Part shown: piece after piece, positions 42,001 through 53,700 of the stretch
Numbering within the stretch: the stretch's first letter is position 1
How the letters are laid out: the number at the start of each line of letters is the position of its first letter
Assembly: GCA_017506865.1 (NCBI GenBank)
Contig: JAFCMP010000090.1
Span: 248,001-312,000, forward strand
From: Tribonema minus
Lineage: Eukaryota; Sar; Xanthophyceae; Tribonematales; Tribonemataceae
Reading direction: 5' to 3'
Length of the DNA: 64,000 nt
The notes under the pieces: model-generated
The model's input: the letters and a program-made list of their open reading frames with translations, nothing else
Database searches by the model: none
What the model was told of the DNA's origin: nothing
Position numbers and translations under genes: made by a program

Positions 42001-44526
42001 GCTTCAAGGCACGCTGCATACGTCATACACAAGGCACTACTTTTGGACATATACTCAAACAGAAATTCAGGGACAGACGTCCAGCCAGCTCAACCGCCGC
42101 CTTGAGCCTACACCTACCTTGTCTGTCACCTAAACTGCCAAATTATCTTCAAGTCATACTGCGGCAACACACATAGCCAGATACCGCAGCTGCGCAACTC
42201 AAAGTTCAATACATAGACACCCTCGAGGACGATGGCGCACCAGTCCGGCCGCAGCGCGATGACCGCTAGACTAGGTCATGCTGCAGCAACGCGTAAGCAA
42301 GATACCCTGGAGGTGCACAATCTTTCAATGCATACATACCTTCGAGGACAATGGCGCGCCGGTCCGGCCGCAGCGCGATGACCTGCTTGAGGTTGCGCGG
42401 CGCCTTATCGAAGGCCATGTCCGCAAACAGGGCGTGCTCCGGGCCGTACAGCTCCGCGCGCAGCTGCGCGGCGCGCGCCGACGGCAGCATGTCCATGGCC
42501 TGTCGCGCCGCACGCGCAGCGATTGTCAGGAGGCAGCGCGGTATACACGTGGTGTCATGGCCTGTTGCGCCGCAAGTGTAGCGATAATCGGGAGGCGACG
42601 CGGTATGCACGGTATTGTTGGCAAGGACAGGCTGTGCAGCTGCGCCGCGCGCACCAACGGCAGCATGTCCATGGCCTGTCGCGCCGCACACGTGGCGCCA
42701 TCGGGAGGGGGTGTGCGCGCGTCGCACAGCGGTGTTGGTTAGGACGGGCTGCGAGGATTTCATTGTTGCGCCGCAAGTGCAGCGATATCAGGACGCGGCG
42801 CGGTATGTACGGTGTTTTGGCAAGGATGGGGTGGGTGTGAGGTTTTCAATCTGGTCTTGCATCGCGCGCGAGCGGCGCGCGTCCGCGGAGCACAAATCGA
42901 GTGTGTAAGACGCGCACGAGATGGGAGTGTTCGCACATGTAGATGATGTGGAACACCCAGCAGCGCTGTGAAGCTGCCGTTGCACCACTTGCGCAATTGT
43001 TTTTGGCACTGAGTCAATTTTGCGTTCTGAAGTAGGTGTTGAAGTTCAACCTCACTGGGGTAACAGTTTTCTTAGGCCATTTTGGGACAACACATTATGC
43101 TGGTACGTTGCACAATGCCCCAGCCATGAGCCACCTGACACAGCAGCAAGCGACGCCGGAGATGCTGAAGGAAGGGGGCGGCATGTCTCAGCTGCATCGC
43201 AGTGGCGACACCCACCCTTCAGCTGCTGATGAATACCAGCAGCTTGACACAAGAATGGGTTGTTTACGGTGTACAGCTGCGGCATTCATTCACCGTAGCA
43301 TTTCCCCCCCACGCGCATACTGCTGCTCAGACATTAACTCGATGCACTTCAGATCTGAACGCTGACCATGTTCCCAAATCCACAAGTAAACACTGATCGC
43401 TAGTCAGGGTGCAAGCTCATAGCACACCAGCCCAAAACTTGAAGCTCACATGATTCAAGATTGACCAGTAACAACTATCGCTGTTCTCAGCGATTTTGGA
43501 ACTGGTGCAAACAATGATCACCAACTGCTTCGTTTCTCGACACCATCTGGTGCAATGCAAGTGAGATGCAGGTGGTGTCCAACGAGCCTGCATTGACACA
43601 GTAAAGGCCATCACATCGCAAACTTCCTGGGCTGAATTCACATCAGCATAACGCACCTGCTGGATCACGCGCGCGCCAATGGAATGAGTCGCCAGCTTCG
43701 CCACGTGCCCCCTCAAGTCCTTCGTCACGCGCCTCTGCTCCTCCGCGCCGCGCGCGCGCTGCAGCAGCTTCAGCACAATGAAATGTGCGTATTGAAGCTG
43801 CGAGAGCTCCACCAGATGCCCCTCCAGCTCCGTCAGTATGAGATCGCGGTCCGTGTTGCTGCCGAAGGTGACCGCGCTCTGCACCACGCGCGAGGCATCG
43901 TGCTTCATGCTGATCTTGTATACCTTGCCGCGCAGCAGCTGCATGAGCTCCCTCACCAGCGGCGCGCGCTGCTCCTCTGTGATCTTGCGCTCCCGCAGCT
44001 TGTTCCACAGCTCCTTGGCTCTGACCACCGTGTCGTTGTCGGGCCTGTGAGCCTGCCTCTCCTTCTTCAGGTCGCCGCGCCGCTTGCTGCTGCCCGTCGC
44101 CTCTGCTGCCTCCTTGTCGGCGCCCTCAGGAGCCTTCCTCTTGAAGCCACCGGGCTTGCTGCTGTCGCCCTTGTTGCTGGGCTTCCAAGGCTTTTTACCA
44201 ACTAAAGGTTTGTTGTGACCAGTGGGCTTATATGGCTTGCCGCCTGGCTTCGCGTCGCCATCCTTCGATCCCGGCTTCTTGGTCCATGGTTTCTTCGCAT
44301 CGGGTTTGCCGCCGTTGCCTGCCCAGGGCTTTTTCTTGATCTCGCTGCCGCCCTTGCCGCCTTTGGCCCCAGCGCCTGGGCTGCCGCCCTTGTTGAAGCC
44401 ATCAGTCTTGGATTTGAACCCGGCCTTGGCTTTGAAGCCGCCTTTGGCTCCCCCTGTCTTCCCTTTGAATCCTCTTTTGTCACCACCACTGCCGCCGCCA
44501 CCGCCGCTACTTCTATCCTTGCCCAT
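36058..44526 (-). CDS. PUM3: Pumilio-like nucleolar RNA-binding protein (PUM3/Puf6), complete
   Basis: Puf-repeat RNA-binding protein of the nucleolus; yeast Puf6 acts in 60S assembly. Ten exons in phase (high to low): 44526-43657, 42499-42340, 41670-41426, 40935-40666, 39908-39732, 39189-38956, 38131-38009, 37498-37343, 37054-36848, 36237-36058, giving 873 residues. The N-terminus is Gly/Lys-rich with GFK-type repeats (residues 4-170), then a basic helix region and Puf-type repeats (GKVYKISMKHDASRVVQSAV, LSQLQYAHFIVLKLL, LATHSIGARVIQQ). The CPL region follows: SRAAALCAAYGSAKDRKRM, GCKLLLYLAAPDATKYLDP, DPEVRRQELLAFL, EDPAGHLFMKQLLLW and WAGSNRGAFVLAALAG line up in order with human PUM3. The end, KGAE|VLAAALAS, matches human KGIEILLEKL. 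Exon 5 adds a 59-residue Asp/Glu-rich insertion. Echoes flank exons 2, 4, 6 and 7. Confidence 0.95.
37850..37990 (-). repeat. Minisatellite of CTGAGCACTGCTGATAACAGCA units
   Basis: Five or six imperfect units of about 25 bp in PUM3 intron 7. The core resembles that of the minisatellite at 30935-31145. Confidence 0.8.
38132..38365 (-). repeat. Echo of PUM3 exon 7 5' end with CCCTAA-type acceptor tracts
   Basis: On the gene strand the real acceptor is preceded by CCCTGACCCTAAATATTAAC then CCTATTCCAG. A second copy at about 38262-38357 has the same acceptor (AATCCAG|GACCCCGAGG), about 50 bp of exon with very few mismatches, and a longer CCCTAA-type run before it. Confidence 0.9.
39285..39412 (-). 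repeat. Echo of PUM3 exon 6 5' end
   Basis: Repeats the acceptor zone and neighbouring bases (plus strand GGTCTCCTGTGGCGTTCGGT against GGACTCCTGTGGTGTGTGGT) plus the adjacent intron (GGCGCGAGTG, ATGGCAAGT, CAGCTGATGATG). The unit is about 160 bp. Confidence 0.8.
40550..40628 (-). repeat. Echo of PUM3 exon 4 3' end, donor lost
   Basis: Plus-strand GACGGCCTTGCCCGTACCAG.CGACCTGGCGACGCCCTC copies the exon at 40670-40735. The donor position reads GAGTAG instead of GAGGTG, so this copy cannot splice. Confidence 0.85.
41801..41880. repeat. Telomere-like repeat with inverted halves
   Basis: CTTAGGGTTAACG, then GGCTAGGGTTAGCCCTAGGG and TTAACCCTAACCCTAGTCCT: TTAGGG and CCCTAA orientations meet head to head, in PUM3 intron 2. 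Confidence 0.85.
42222..42275 (-). repeat. Echo of PUM3 exon 2 3' end with donor
   Basis: Gene-strand GTCATCGCGCTGCGGCCGGA then CTGGTGCGCCATCGTCCTCGAGGGT mirrors the exon 2 end and its GGTATG donor, which here is GGTGTC. Confidence 0.85.
42530..42790 (-). repeat. Echoes of PUM3 exon 2 acceptor and 5' end
   Basis: A strong copy at about 42630-42695 repeats GCGCGACAG|GCCATGGACATG and following bases. Weaker copies near 42555-42580 (GGCGCAACAGGCCATGACAC) and 42755-42785 show the same border. Confidence 0.85.
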
Positions 44527-44670
44527 GGAGCTGCTTGTGAGCTGAGAGAGAGCTCGTTTCCACCAGAACTGAACTTGAAGTCGTAAGGCTAGGGCTTGAG
44601 GTTTGCGCTTTTGTATGGTGAGGGCAAGCACTCCCTCCCTCTATCCTTTCTGGATAAAACAAGCAGCAAG
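44527..44670. promoter_or_regulatory. Divergent spacer of PUM3 and RPSA
   Basis: 144 bp between two opposed start codons of ribosome-linked genes. It is pyrimidine-rich just upstream of the RPSA ATG (CTCCCTCCCTCTATCC), which might act like the 5' pyrimidine tract of ribosomal protein mRNAs. No TATA box is evident. Confidence 0.6.
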
Positions 44671-47600
44671 ATGGCGTCGTCTAGTCTGCCGGCGGTCCTG
44701 GCTCCCAAGTGAGTGTCGGCTCCCTCATTGTGTGTGTGTGTGTGCTAGGCATTGGCAGCAAAATTGTGGTTTGATTGTCTGCACAAGCCTCACGCAAACA
44801 CGCGCTGGCTGTGCCAGCTGCCGCGCGCGATGTTTGCACTGCCATAATCGTTGCTACTGTAAACAGCAAACACTCTCGTCAAGTCGGGTGCCAGAGGTTT
44901 CGATGCAGTTCGATGTAGGTGTACCAGACCTCAGCAAATTTGCACATGGGCAGCGAACTTCTTATTTTTGGTTGTCAGCTGTCAGAGGTTAATGAATAGG
45001 GCTTAAATCAGCTTTGCTGAACTCTTATCGTACAGACGTAGAAAAACTTTGTTGCCCCAGGGACACAAACTTCAAGTGCCCGGATGTAGTTTTTGTTTAA
45101 TCGCAAGACCATCAAGCATGCCGCCTGCTGAGGTGCACTCCACATTATCGCGCAATACTCTTCCAGTTATTGCACTTGCCTGCTGAGGTCTTAATTGTCG
45201 CCAGCAGCACAGCTGGTCAACTGACGTTCCTGGTTTGTTTGACATCAGGCACGTACATACGTGGCCGCTGCAGCAGACTATGTCATCAATTCACAAGTCG
45301 CTGACTGCGCCAGAGGGCGCATCATCGGCACCTGAGAGACCTCGACAGACACCATCCCTTTCTTGCTACACACACAACACGCCCCGAAGCAGTAGTTCAA
45401 AGCAGTAGTTCGGAGACTCACGCGCGCTACGTGATTTGAGAAGGCTCGCGCCGGTTCTCACCCCACACACACCACACGCCCCGCTGCCGCCTGCCCGCCG
45501 ACAGGGAGGAGGACATCCAGAAGATGCTGTCTGCGCAGGCCCACATCGGCACGCGCAACAGCGACGACCAGATGAAGGACTACATCTGGCGCCGCCGCCA
45601 CGACGGCATCCACATCCTCAACATCGGCAAGACGTGGGAGAAGCTGGTGCTCGCGGCGCGCATCATCGCCGCCATCGAGAACCCCCAGGTGAGCCCCGGC
45701 GTGCGCGGAGGGGACGCGGAGCGTGTGTCGTCTGAGCGTAGAGGCGCTCTCTTGCGAATATCAGTAGTCGTTCAGGCAGCCCCGCGCTGCACAACATCTG
45801 CATGGGTGTTCATCATACTTCGAAGCGTCGACCATGACGCGGCCAGCTGCCCCATTCTCGCCATCAATCTCTGATACCCGCCCTCCGCCGCCCCTGACGC
45901 TGCCCACCCTCTGCGCATCTCCGCTGATACCTACCCTTTGCCACGCTCGCCGTCGCCTCAGACTCGCACAGCCAATCACCGCCGCCCGCCCACTGCCTCA
46001 AACCTGCCATCGACGACTGATGTCTGCGGCCGTTGCCCCCCCCCCCCCCCCCCCCCCCCCCCGCACAGGATGTGATTGCCATCTCCGCGCGCCCCTACGG
46101 CCAGCGCGCCGTCCTCAAGTTTGCGCAGTACACGGGCGCCGCGTCCATCGCCGGCCGCTTCACCCCCGGCACCTTCACCAACCAGATCACCAAGCAGTTC
46201 CGCGAGCCGCGCCTGCTCATCATTACGGACCCGCGGACGGACGCTCAGGTGCACTTCAAGTTGAAGTCTAGACGGCGTGTTTGGCGTGTGGTAAAGGTGT
46301 CGCGACAGGCGCTTTGCGGCTGAGGGATGGCATGCAGCGCGCGCGTATGATTGGCTGATGTGATCGCGAGCTGCACCTGCTGATGTGTTTGTTGCTGCGC
46401 ATGTGTGCATGCGAGGACTGGTGGCGTGGCGCTGTGAGCTGCGCCCGTTTGTACCGGATGGTACGCTGGAACATCTCGCTGATTCATCGCACTTTGCTGA
46501 CGTACGCAAGTATCATCAGAAATGCAGTTTGCAGTGCTGCTGCGAGCGGCATCGCAGCGTATGTGCATGCATCACGATCCGCCACGCGCACCACAACAAC
46601 CGCAACAGGTTCTGGCCACCACAACCCGCAACTGCCCATTCCGATGCCCTCCGCGCAATGCCTTCGCTGCCGCCGCTGCTGCTGTTTGCGACAGGCGGTG
46701 AAGGAGTCGTCGTACGTGAACGTGCCGGTGATTGCCTTCTGCGACTCCGACTCGCCGCTCAACTACGTCGACGTGGCCATCCCCGCCAACAACAAGGGCA
46801 AGCTGTCCATCGGCCTGCTCTACTGGATGCTCGCCCGCGAGGTACGCTCAACCAGATTGCAGCAGTGGCACGCTGGCTTAAGTTTCGGGTTAGAGTTTGG
46901 AATAGCCCTAATTCTCAGTCCATGGCCTGCAGCTGACTAGGTTTACAGAGTGCCTGTACAACAGTTCTGTGTCTGTGCTGTCAATGCTAGAGGCAGCAGC
47001 GTCCCACACATGCGTGCTCGCCTGAGAGATGTGAGAGGCCAGCTCCAACCTGGATATGGCTATAGTCGATGAGAAGACCCCCCCCCCCTCCCCACCCCCA
47101 CCCCCTGCCAATGCAAACTGCCACACCAAACGAATGGCATCATCACCACTGCTGTCTGCTGCTCTGTCTGCCGCAACCAACCCATACCCATACCTACCCC
47201 CCCCAGGTGCTGCGCCTGCGCGGCACCGTCCCCCGCGACGCACCGTGGGACGTGCCCGTGGACCTCTTCTTCCACCGCGAGCCGGAGGAGCTGGAGAAGA
47301 CGGAGGCGGAGCAGTTTGAGGAGCCCGCAGCGCCCACCGCTGGCTGGGACGCCACCGCCGGCATGGGCGCCGCCGCCGGTGAGCGCTGTTGCCGATTGTG
47401 GTGTGCAGTTGGTTGCTTTGAGAACTGCCTGAGCATTACACAGCTGATTTCGTGAGTGCGTTGACGCTATACAGTGCGAATGGCTGGCTGGGACGCCACC
47501 GCCCGCATGGGCGCCGCCGCCGGTGAGAGCTTTGCAACAACACACATAGATGCAGTCACTCGCTGCGCACTGCCTTGAGATACCCCTGAGCGCACCACAG

Positions 47601-49037
47601 CTGATTCTTTGTAAGTGCGTGCACAAGCTGGAGTGATGCGAGCGGCGTACAACGCCCACCGCCGGCTGGGACGCCACTGCCGGCACGGGCGCCGCCGCCG
47701 GTGAGCACTGTTGCCGCTCGTAGGATGTCGGTCGCTGCGCGCTGCTTCGAGAGCCGCTTGATATGCGTCACCACAGCACAGGGCTGAGGCTTAGCAAGTC
47801 CGGGCATACGTTGGAGTCATGTGAGCAGCGTATGACGCCCGCCGTTGGCTCGGGCAGCACTGCCGCCGGCAAGCACCGGTTTTTGCGCAGAGCACTCGCC
47901 CGTTGGCTGCGACCGTTTCGCAGGTAACGTTGCCTCATGGCCAGCGCTGCATGCGTCACTGCGCCGGTCAGAGCCATGCCAGCACCTTACAGAGCGCGCT
48001 GCGGGTTGAGGACGCCGCCTCCGCCCCGTTGGGGCACACCCCGCACTGGCATGTGCTAGTTGTCGCTGTGGCAGTTGGCGACGCGGCGAGTATGCTCCTC
48101 GATCCCAGCGTTCGTCGCGTGGTGTACAGTCCGTCAGCGCTCTGGCTACAGTGCCTTTTCAGGGCTGGAATACCAGTGCCGGCCTGGGGGCGGTGCCGTC
48201 AGTCATGCGCTGCTTACATAGCGCATCCAGGCCTGCGAAGATGGGCAGAGCAGTGCGCGCTTGTTGTTGGCGCGTCGCTGCCGCAGTGATCGTTGATGTG
48301 ATAGGTAGTGCGACACAAGACGCAGGCGCAGCGGTCTTCGGACCGTGTCCCCCCAGCATGGGCTGAGTGCGAGAGACACCAGGTTTTTGACGGCGTATGA
48401 CCGTAGCCAGGGCTGTGTTCAGTACGCATCGGCATCGGGCGCAGGAGGTCGCTTGCGTCACGCTCCGCGCCGCTGCCGCACCCAATTTCTACGTGCGCGA
48501 GCTGCGTGCGTAGAGGCGCACCCAGGGCCAACACGCAGCACGGCCATGTGTGCGGCACGCCGTTGCACGCATTGGGCACGCCAACGGCTGATGTGGCGCC
48601 ATGACCTGCCCCCCTCCCCCCCCCCCCCCCTCCTCGCTGCAAATTTATTTCAATGGGCGCAGTTTTCTGTCGTGGTTCTGCTCTCCAGCCAACTGCACTG
48701 GACTGACGACCCCCCACACCCCCCGTGGGACCTCAACTCGCCCCCCCCCAATCACCCCCTGAACAACCACCCCCCCCCGTCGCCCCTCCCCGCTCCCCCT
48801 TGCGCAGCCGGCGACTACGCGGTGCCCACGCAGCCGCTCACCTCGGTCACCCCCGCGGAGGCCGAGATGTACGCCGCCGCCGCCCCCGCCGCCGCCGCCG
48901 CCGCGAGCGCGGGCGACTGGGGCTCCGCCGGCGGAGCGCCCGCGGGCGGCGACTGGAACGCCCCCGCCCCCGCCGCCGCCGCCGCGCCCGCCGCGTCTGG
49001 CGGCTGGGACGCCAGCGCCAGCGGCAGCGGCTGGTAA
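44671..49037 (+). CDS. RPSA: 40S ribosomal protein SA (uS2), complete
   Basis: Small-subunit ribosomal protein near the mRNA exit, required for late 40S maturation. Six exons, all phases closed: 44671-44708, 45505-45688, 46069-46248, 46695-46841, 47207-47378, 48808-49037, giving 316 residues (human 295). Start [20 protein letters not shown]. Family signatures include [75 protein letters not shown] and [20 protein letters not shown]. The C-terminal tail is Ala/Gly/Trp-rich ([25 protein letters not shown]), as in other eukaryotes but longer in alanine. Introns 2, 3 and 5 end in cytosine-rich tracts, one of 27 C. Intron 5 (1.4 kb) is filled with decaying copies of the exon 5 end. Confidence 0.98.
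47379..48195 (+). repeat. Decaying array of RPSA exon 5 end echoes
   Basis: Units at about 47480-47525, 47660-47705, 47835-47880 and 48150-48195 copy [14 protein letters not shown] and the donor. The first two keep GCCGCCGCCG|GTGAG; the later two have lost it. Intron parts (CAGCTGATT.., GTGCGTTGACG, CTGCCT.GAG) repeat too, with a unit of about 140-180 bp. Similarity falls with distance from the exon. Confidence 0.9.
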
Positions 49038-50530
49038 ACGGCGTTTACTGCAACAACGCAAGGGTCGTTGGGTCAGGCGACGAGTTGCGAGGCTCGGAGG
49101 CTGCTAGGCGCGCGCGTGCGCGGGGTGTTGGCTGTCGGGCTCCCCCCTTCGGGAGGGGGGGGGGTCGGATGCGGCGGCCCGCTCAAGCGGCGCGCGCGCG
49201 GCAGCGGCGCAGCACTGCTGAAAATAGGTCTTGGGGGAGGTTGGTCGCGGGCGCGGCGTGTGTCATGCGCGCGCTGCTGCCGCGCCAATAATGCAAGCCG
49301 CGGCGTGCTGATGATCGTGCGCGGCGATGTCTCTGCGTCTGCGCTGCTTGTCGTGTCTGCGGTTCGCAGCTGCTCGCTTGCCGTGCCTCTTGCGATGCGC
49401 GGACGAGCATTGTGGACCTCAGGCAGTGGTGCCCTGCCATGTGCTTGCAATGCTCATGATGAACGACATGTGACTTGTTATGCGGTGCGAGATGCACACT
49501 ACGAACTGCGCATTTGAGGTTGTGCTGCGCCTGTGCGCCCAGGTGTTGTCAATGCGTTTTAGTGTTGTGCAAGACGATAATGGGAAGCCATGCTCGTTCG
49601 CCTTGACGTCAGAGCGATTACTGGTATGCAGCAGGCTGCCCTCCTGCGGCTGTATGCAAGTCTGCCATTGCATCGAGTGCTGCTGCCAATGTACATACAT
49701 CTGCTTGACTTTAACTAGGCAGCGACTACTGAAAAATATCACCGCTGCAATGCCAGAATCAAAATACAGTCATGGGTACTCTCACCACCGGTGGCATGCA
49801 TGCATCGCGTCCTGATGCATCACAATGCTGACATTGGCCGACAGCAAGTGCATGCAAGCAGGGTGCATGCATACACACAGCAACTGACAGCGCGCAGACA
49901 ACCTCTTCGCGCAATATTGCATACCATGGAGAAGCACATGCTGAAACAGCTGCGGGCAGTGTATATCCCATGTGCATCCTGCACGCGCACACATGCAAGC
50001 CTGATGGAAGCTCAACACACCGAGCACCGAGCACACAACATCAGAGCCAATGGAAAGAATGCACAAGCCGCATCGCCTGACAGCGATTCCACATTGAGCT
50101 GACATTGCTGCAGTCGGGCTGGTCAAGGCCAGTTTCTCATGATTTTGAATCAGACACTCACAAAATGACCGACACCACTCATGCGCGAGGCACGGGGCGC
50201 CTCAATCAACGTATTTTCTTCACTCCCCTGCATGACCTGGTCATGTGTTGCAACTTGTCTTCCCTCAGCGCCCGCTCGCTGCAGCAGCAGGCTGATGGCC
50301 TGTATGCGTAAGCAGTCGCTTCTCCCGGCGCGCTCGTCATTGCGGTGTACTGTTCTGTACTGTACTGTACAACGTACGGCACAGTGTACATTGTACTGTA
50401 CATGTGACGGTGCTGCCGTGGGCTGTAGCAGCTCATACTGGGCGACCCCCACCGCACCCGTACCCGAGTACAGCCGTGTGCCCGCATCTAGGCCAATGTT
50501 CGCCACCATGTATGCGTACTTGTGTGACGG
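49038..50530. other. Convergent intergenic region between RPSA and HOP2
   Basis: No gene is supported. It contains a G-rich stretch near 49140-49165 and an imperfect GTAC-rich palindrome at 50345-50403. Confidence 0.5.
50345..50403. repeat. GTAC-rich imperfect inverted repeat
   Basis: TGTACTGTTCTGTACTGTAC, then about 20 bp, then GTACATTGTACTGTACATGT; the arms pair with mismatches. Could form a hairpin; function unknown. Confidence 0.6.
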
Positions 50531-50700
50531 CGGCACAACATCACAGGCTCACATCCAAGTCAGTGCTCGACACCATGACGTGTACATGCGATGATGACAC
50601 TACATGCACACTTTTGAGACGGCGGCGCGTCGTCACATCCAAGTCAGCGCTCGACACCATGACGTGTACATGCGACGATAGCACGACGTCACAGGCTCAT
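50531..50700 (-). repeat. Echo of the HOP2 terminal exon end and tandem downstream flank
   Basis: The stop-codon region (TCACAGGCTCATCTTGGGCG on plus) is echoed at about 50541-50557 (TCACAGGCTCACATCC). The flank CCAAGTCAG.GCTCGACACCATGACGTGTACATGCGA occurs at about 50555-50592 and 50639-50676. Confidence 0.8.
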
Positions 50701-53700
50701 CTTGGGCGGCACGACCGTGTCAGCATCAGGGTCTACGCCCATGAGATCCATGACGACCTTGGGCTTCTTCTCCATGCCGTCAGAGATGCGGTCGACCCAC
50801 TCGCGCGCGGCGTTCTTGCGGTCCACCCACACCTGCCGCAGCTTGTTGAAGTGCGTGCGCGCCTGCCAGTGCGGACGCGGTGCAGCGCTTTTGTTCAGGT
50901 TACAGAAAGGAGGGATCATGTTGAAGTTCCTAGATGGGGCAAGGGGGGAGGGGGGGGGGGGTCCTAGAAGCCCTGTTCACTTGGTACGCAGGATGTGTCC
51001 GTGCGCTGTTTACGCGCAGGGGCTCATGTCAGGTGAACGGCGATGAGCCTGCGTACTTGCGTTGATGATGGCCAAGCTTTGTGCGCTCAACGCCGCCATC
51101 GATGTCTCAACAGGATTACCTCAGCTTACGTCAACAAACAGCTGCGTTCAGCAACCAGGCATGCAGATGTACAGCTTTTCAAAACGCATGAGCTCATGCA
51201 GCTCCTCTGCCGTCCCATGCACACGTGCTTATGCGACTCGCCAAGCTCAAGCACAACGCAAGGCGCGCATGGTAGTGGGCTGGCATGCCCACTCTGCACG
51301 CTGCAGCTGCCTCATGCACTGATAACCGCACTGGCAACTCAAACCACATAAGCAGATCATGTCTGTGTGAGACCAGTTCCAACGGCGTGAACATGAGACA
51401 GCATGAACTGTAAGTCAGCTGCATTTGTTGGCCAACAAGATTCACCTTTGACATTGCCGCGGGGTCAGCGCCTGCCCCCTGCGCCCCCCTGATCCCCGCC
51501 AGCCGCTGGTCTTCGGCGTCGTTGGCGTTTTGCAGCGCGGTCAGCTCCTCCTGCGCGCCACGCGCATGGCGAGCGTGCAAGCGCGGTTGGCAAGTTGTAT
51601 CAATGTTTGTCAATGTTGGAAGCGGCGCAGCGGGCACGGCGTGGGCGGTCCATCTTTTGTCGCGCGCGCAAGCTTTGCCCGTCAACAACGGCCAGAGTTT
51701 GGGCGTCTTTACATATAGGTGACACAAAGGTATCCGCGGCATTGCAGTGACTCAGCAAGGCGGACAACAGCTACTTCGAAGTACTTGATCTGGAGCGGGC
51801 AGCCCAATGTACCAGAAACAACCATTGTGGCCACTCGCTGTTCAACAGAGAACAAAGCTGCCACGATCTATACATCACGTCCTGTAATCTGCTTCGAAGT
51901 ATATGCCCATGTACATTGATACCCATATGACGAGGCATGTGTGGAACCCTTGCACACACTGTCCCATGCGCTTTTATTGTGGAAGTAGTGCATTGATGCC
52001 CATTCGAATACGCGCGCGTAATGCCAAGCTGAGCTTTGCACACATTTCACATCGATGCGCGCATCACCTCATGTGGGCGAGGAGCTCCGAGCAACAATGA
52101 CATCAACAAACCTTTTCACCCGCAAGCATTCTCGATTCGCAAATCTCATGCCTGGAAGCATGTGTCGCGTGCAGTACATACATACCTCCAGGGCGTCGTC
52201 AGCGGGCTGCGCGGCCAGCGCGGCGTTGTCGGACTGCATCTGCTGCAGCTGCTGCTGCAAGCGCTGCAGCTGGGCTGAGAGGTCCTTCTCCTCCGCAGCC
52301 AGCGCTTGCAGCTGCATGATGTGATCGTCGGAGGTGAGCACAGAGAAAGCGGCCGGCCGTCGGGGGGGGCAGGGGGGGGGGGGTTGCGTAAGCACGCAGT
52401 GCGCAGAGCTCGCGCAGCAGGCTTTTGCGGCGTTGTCAGTAGGCATTGGCGTACTACAGCCGCTGGATGCAGCTCGATGGCACTGGATACAGCTCACGTA
52501 TTCAGTACACGAGCACGCGGTGCTGCTACCACAGGCAGTGTCTGCATACAAAGTGCCGGAGCGAACGCGCGCAAGACTGCCAAAGCATTTGTTTCCTTCA
52601 TTCGGTGGGCACTACCGCATCCCCTGAGCCATCGCGCCAGCGGCAGAGCAAGTAGCGCGCCACACGCGCAATGCTCAGAAGGGTGACGGTGGCGCGCAAC
52701 GCTCAGGAGGGTCACGGCGGGCGCTGCGACACCCCCACACATCATCAGAAGCGCGTGCACGCGCACGCCGCCGTGCACATCGATCATGCCGTGGTGACGC
52801 TCAGCCTCGCGTTGTCCGGCGCAACCTCGCCCAGGAGCCCTAATCTTGACTCCAAACATGTAGACACTCCAACCAAGCCAGGCCACTTGCGCTGCTTATA
52901 TCCTGGGTCAAGTTGCGCATGCCCTACATATGTTAAGGCATCAGGGTCTTTTGCGCTGATTCATTCGTGCCTTGTCCGACGCCACCTCTGGCAGCACACG
53001 ACTGGCGTCGGCCTTCTGTTGCATCGGTCACCTTGATGTCGGAGCAACAGGCTGGTGAGCAGCAGCTCTCTGCGATGCAACGCAAACGCCAAGGCTGCGC
53101 ATGTTCATCATGCCGTGGCGATGCTCAGGCTCGCCGTGTCCGGCACCACCTTGCTCAGGAACCCTAACCCTAACCCTGACCCTAACCCTAACTCTAACTC
53201 TAACCCTAAGCACGTACACACTTCCGCTTGGCCAGGCCACGCTGATGCACATGTCGATCATGCACTGGTGATGCTCAGCCATGCCTTGTCCGGCGCCACC
53301 TCGCCTAGGTCCGCCTCTAGCCGCGTCTGGTTGCAGTAGTAGATCACTGCCTTGCCGTACTCCTTGGACAGCAGCTCGCCGGACTGCACGAGCTGGTCCA
53401 GTATCTTCTGCACCATGGCTGCGGGCGCGAGCCGGGGGGGGGGGGGGGGCAGTGGCCGCGCGCACGAAAGGCGTGATGTGCGTGAAACGGAGAGCTGTGC
53501 GCGTGCGTGGCGTTGACCGGTGATGCTGCGCGTCGACGAGCGGCGCGCGCTGCCGCGCGCGGAGCGGGGTATGTATGCAGCGCTTCAGCTAAGCACTGAG
53601 GTATTGATGATATTGCGCCCGCACGTTACGTTGTTGCGTGACGACGCTGCGTAGCAATGAGCGGGCGCAGCTCTTCGGTCAAGCGCAGTGACAACTACCT

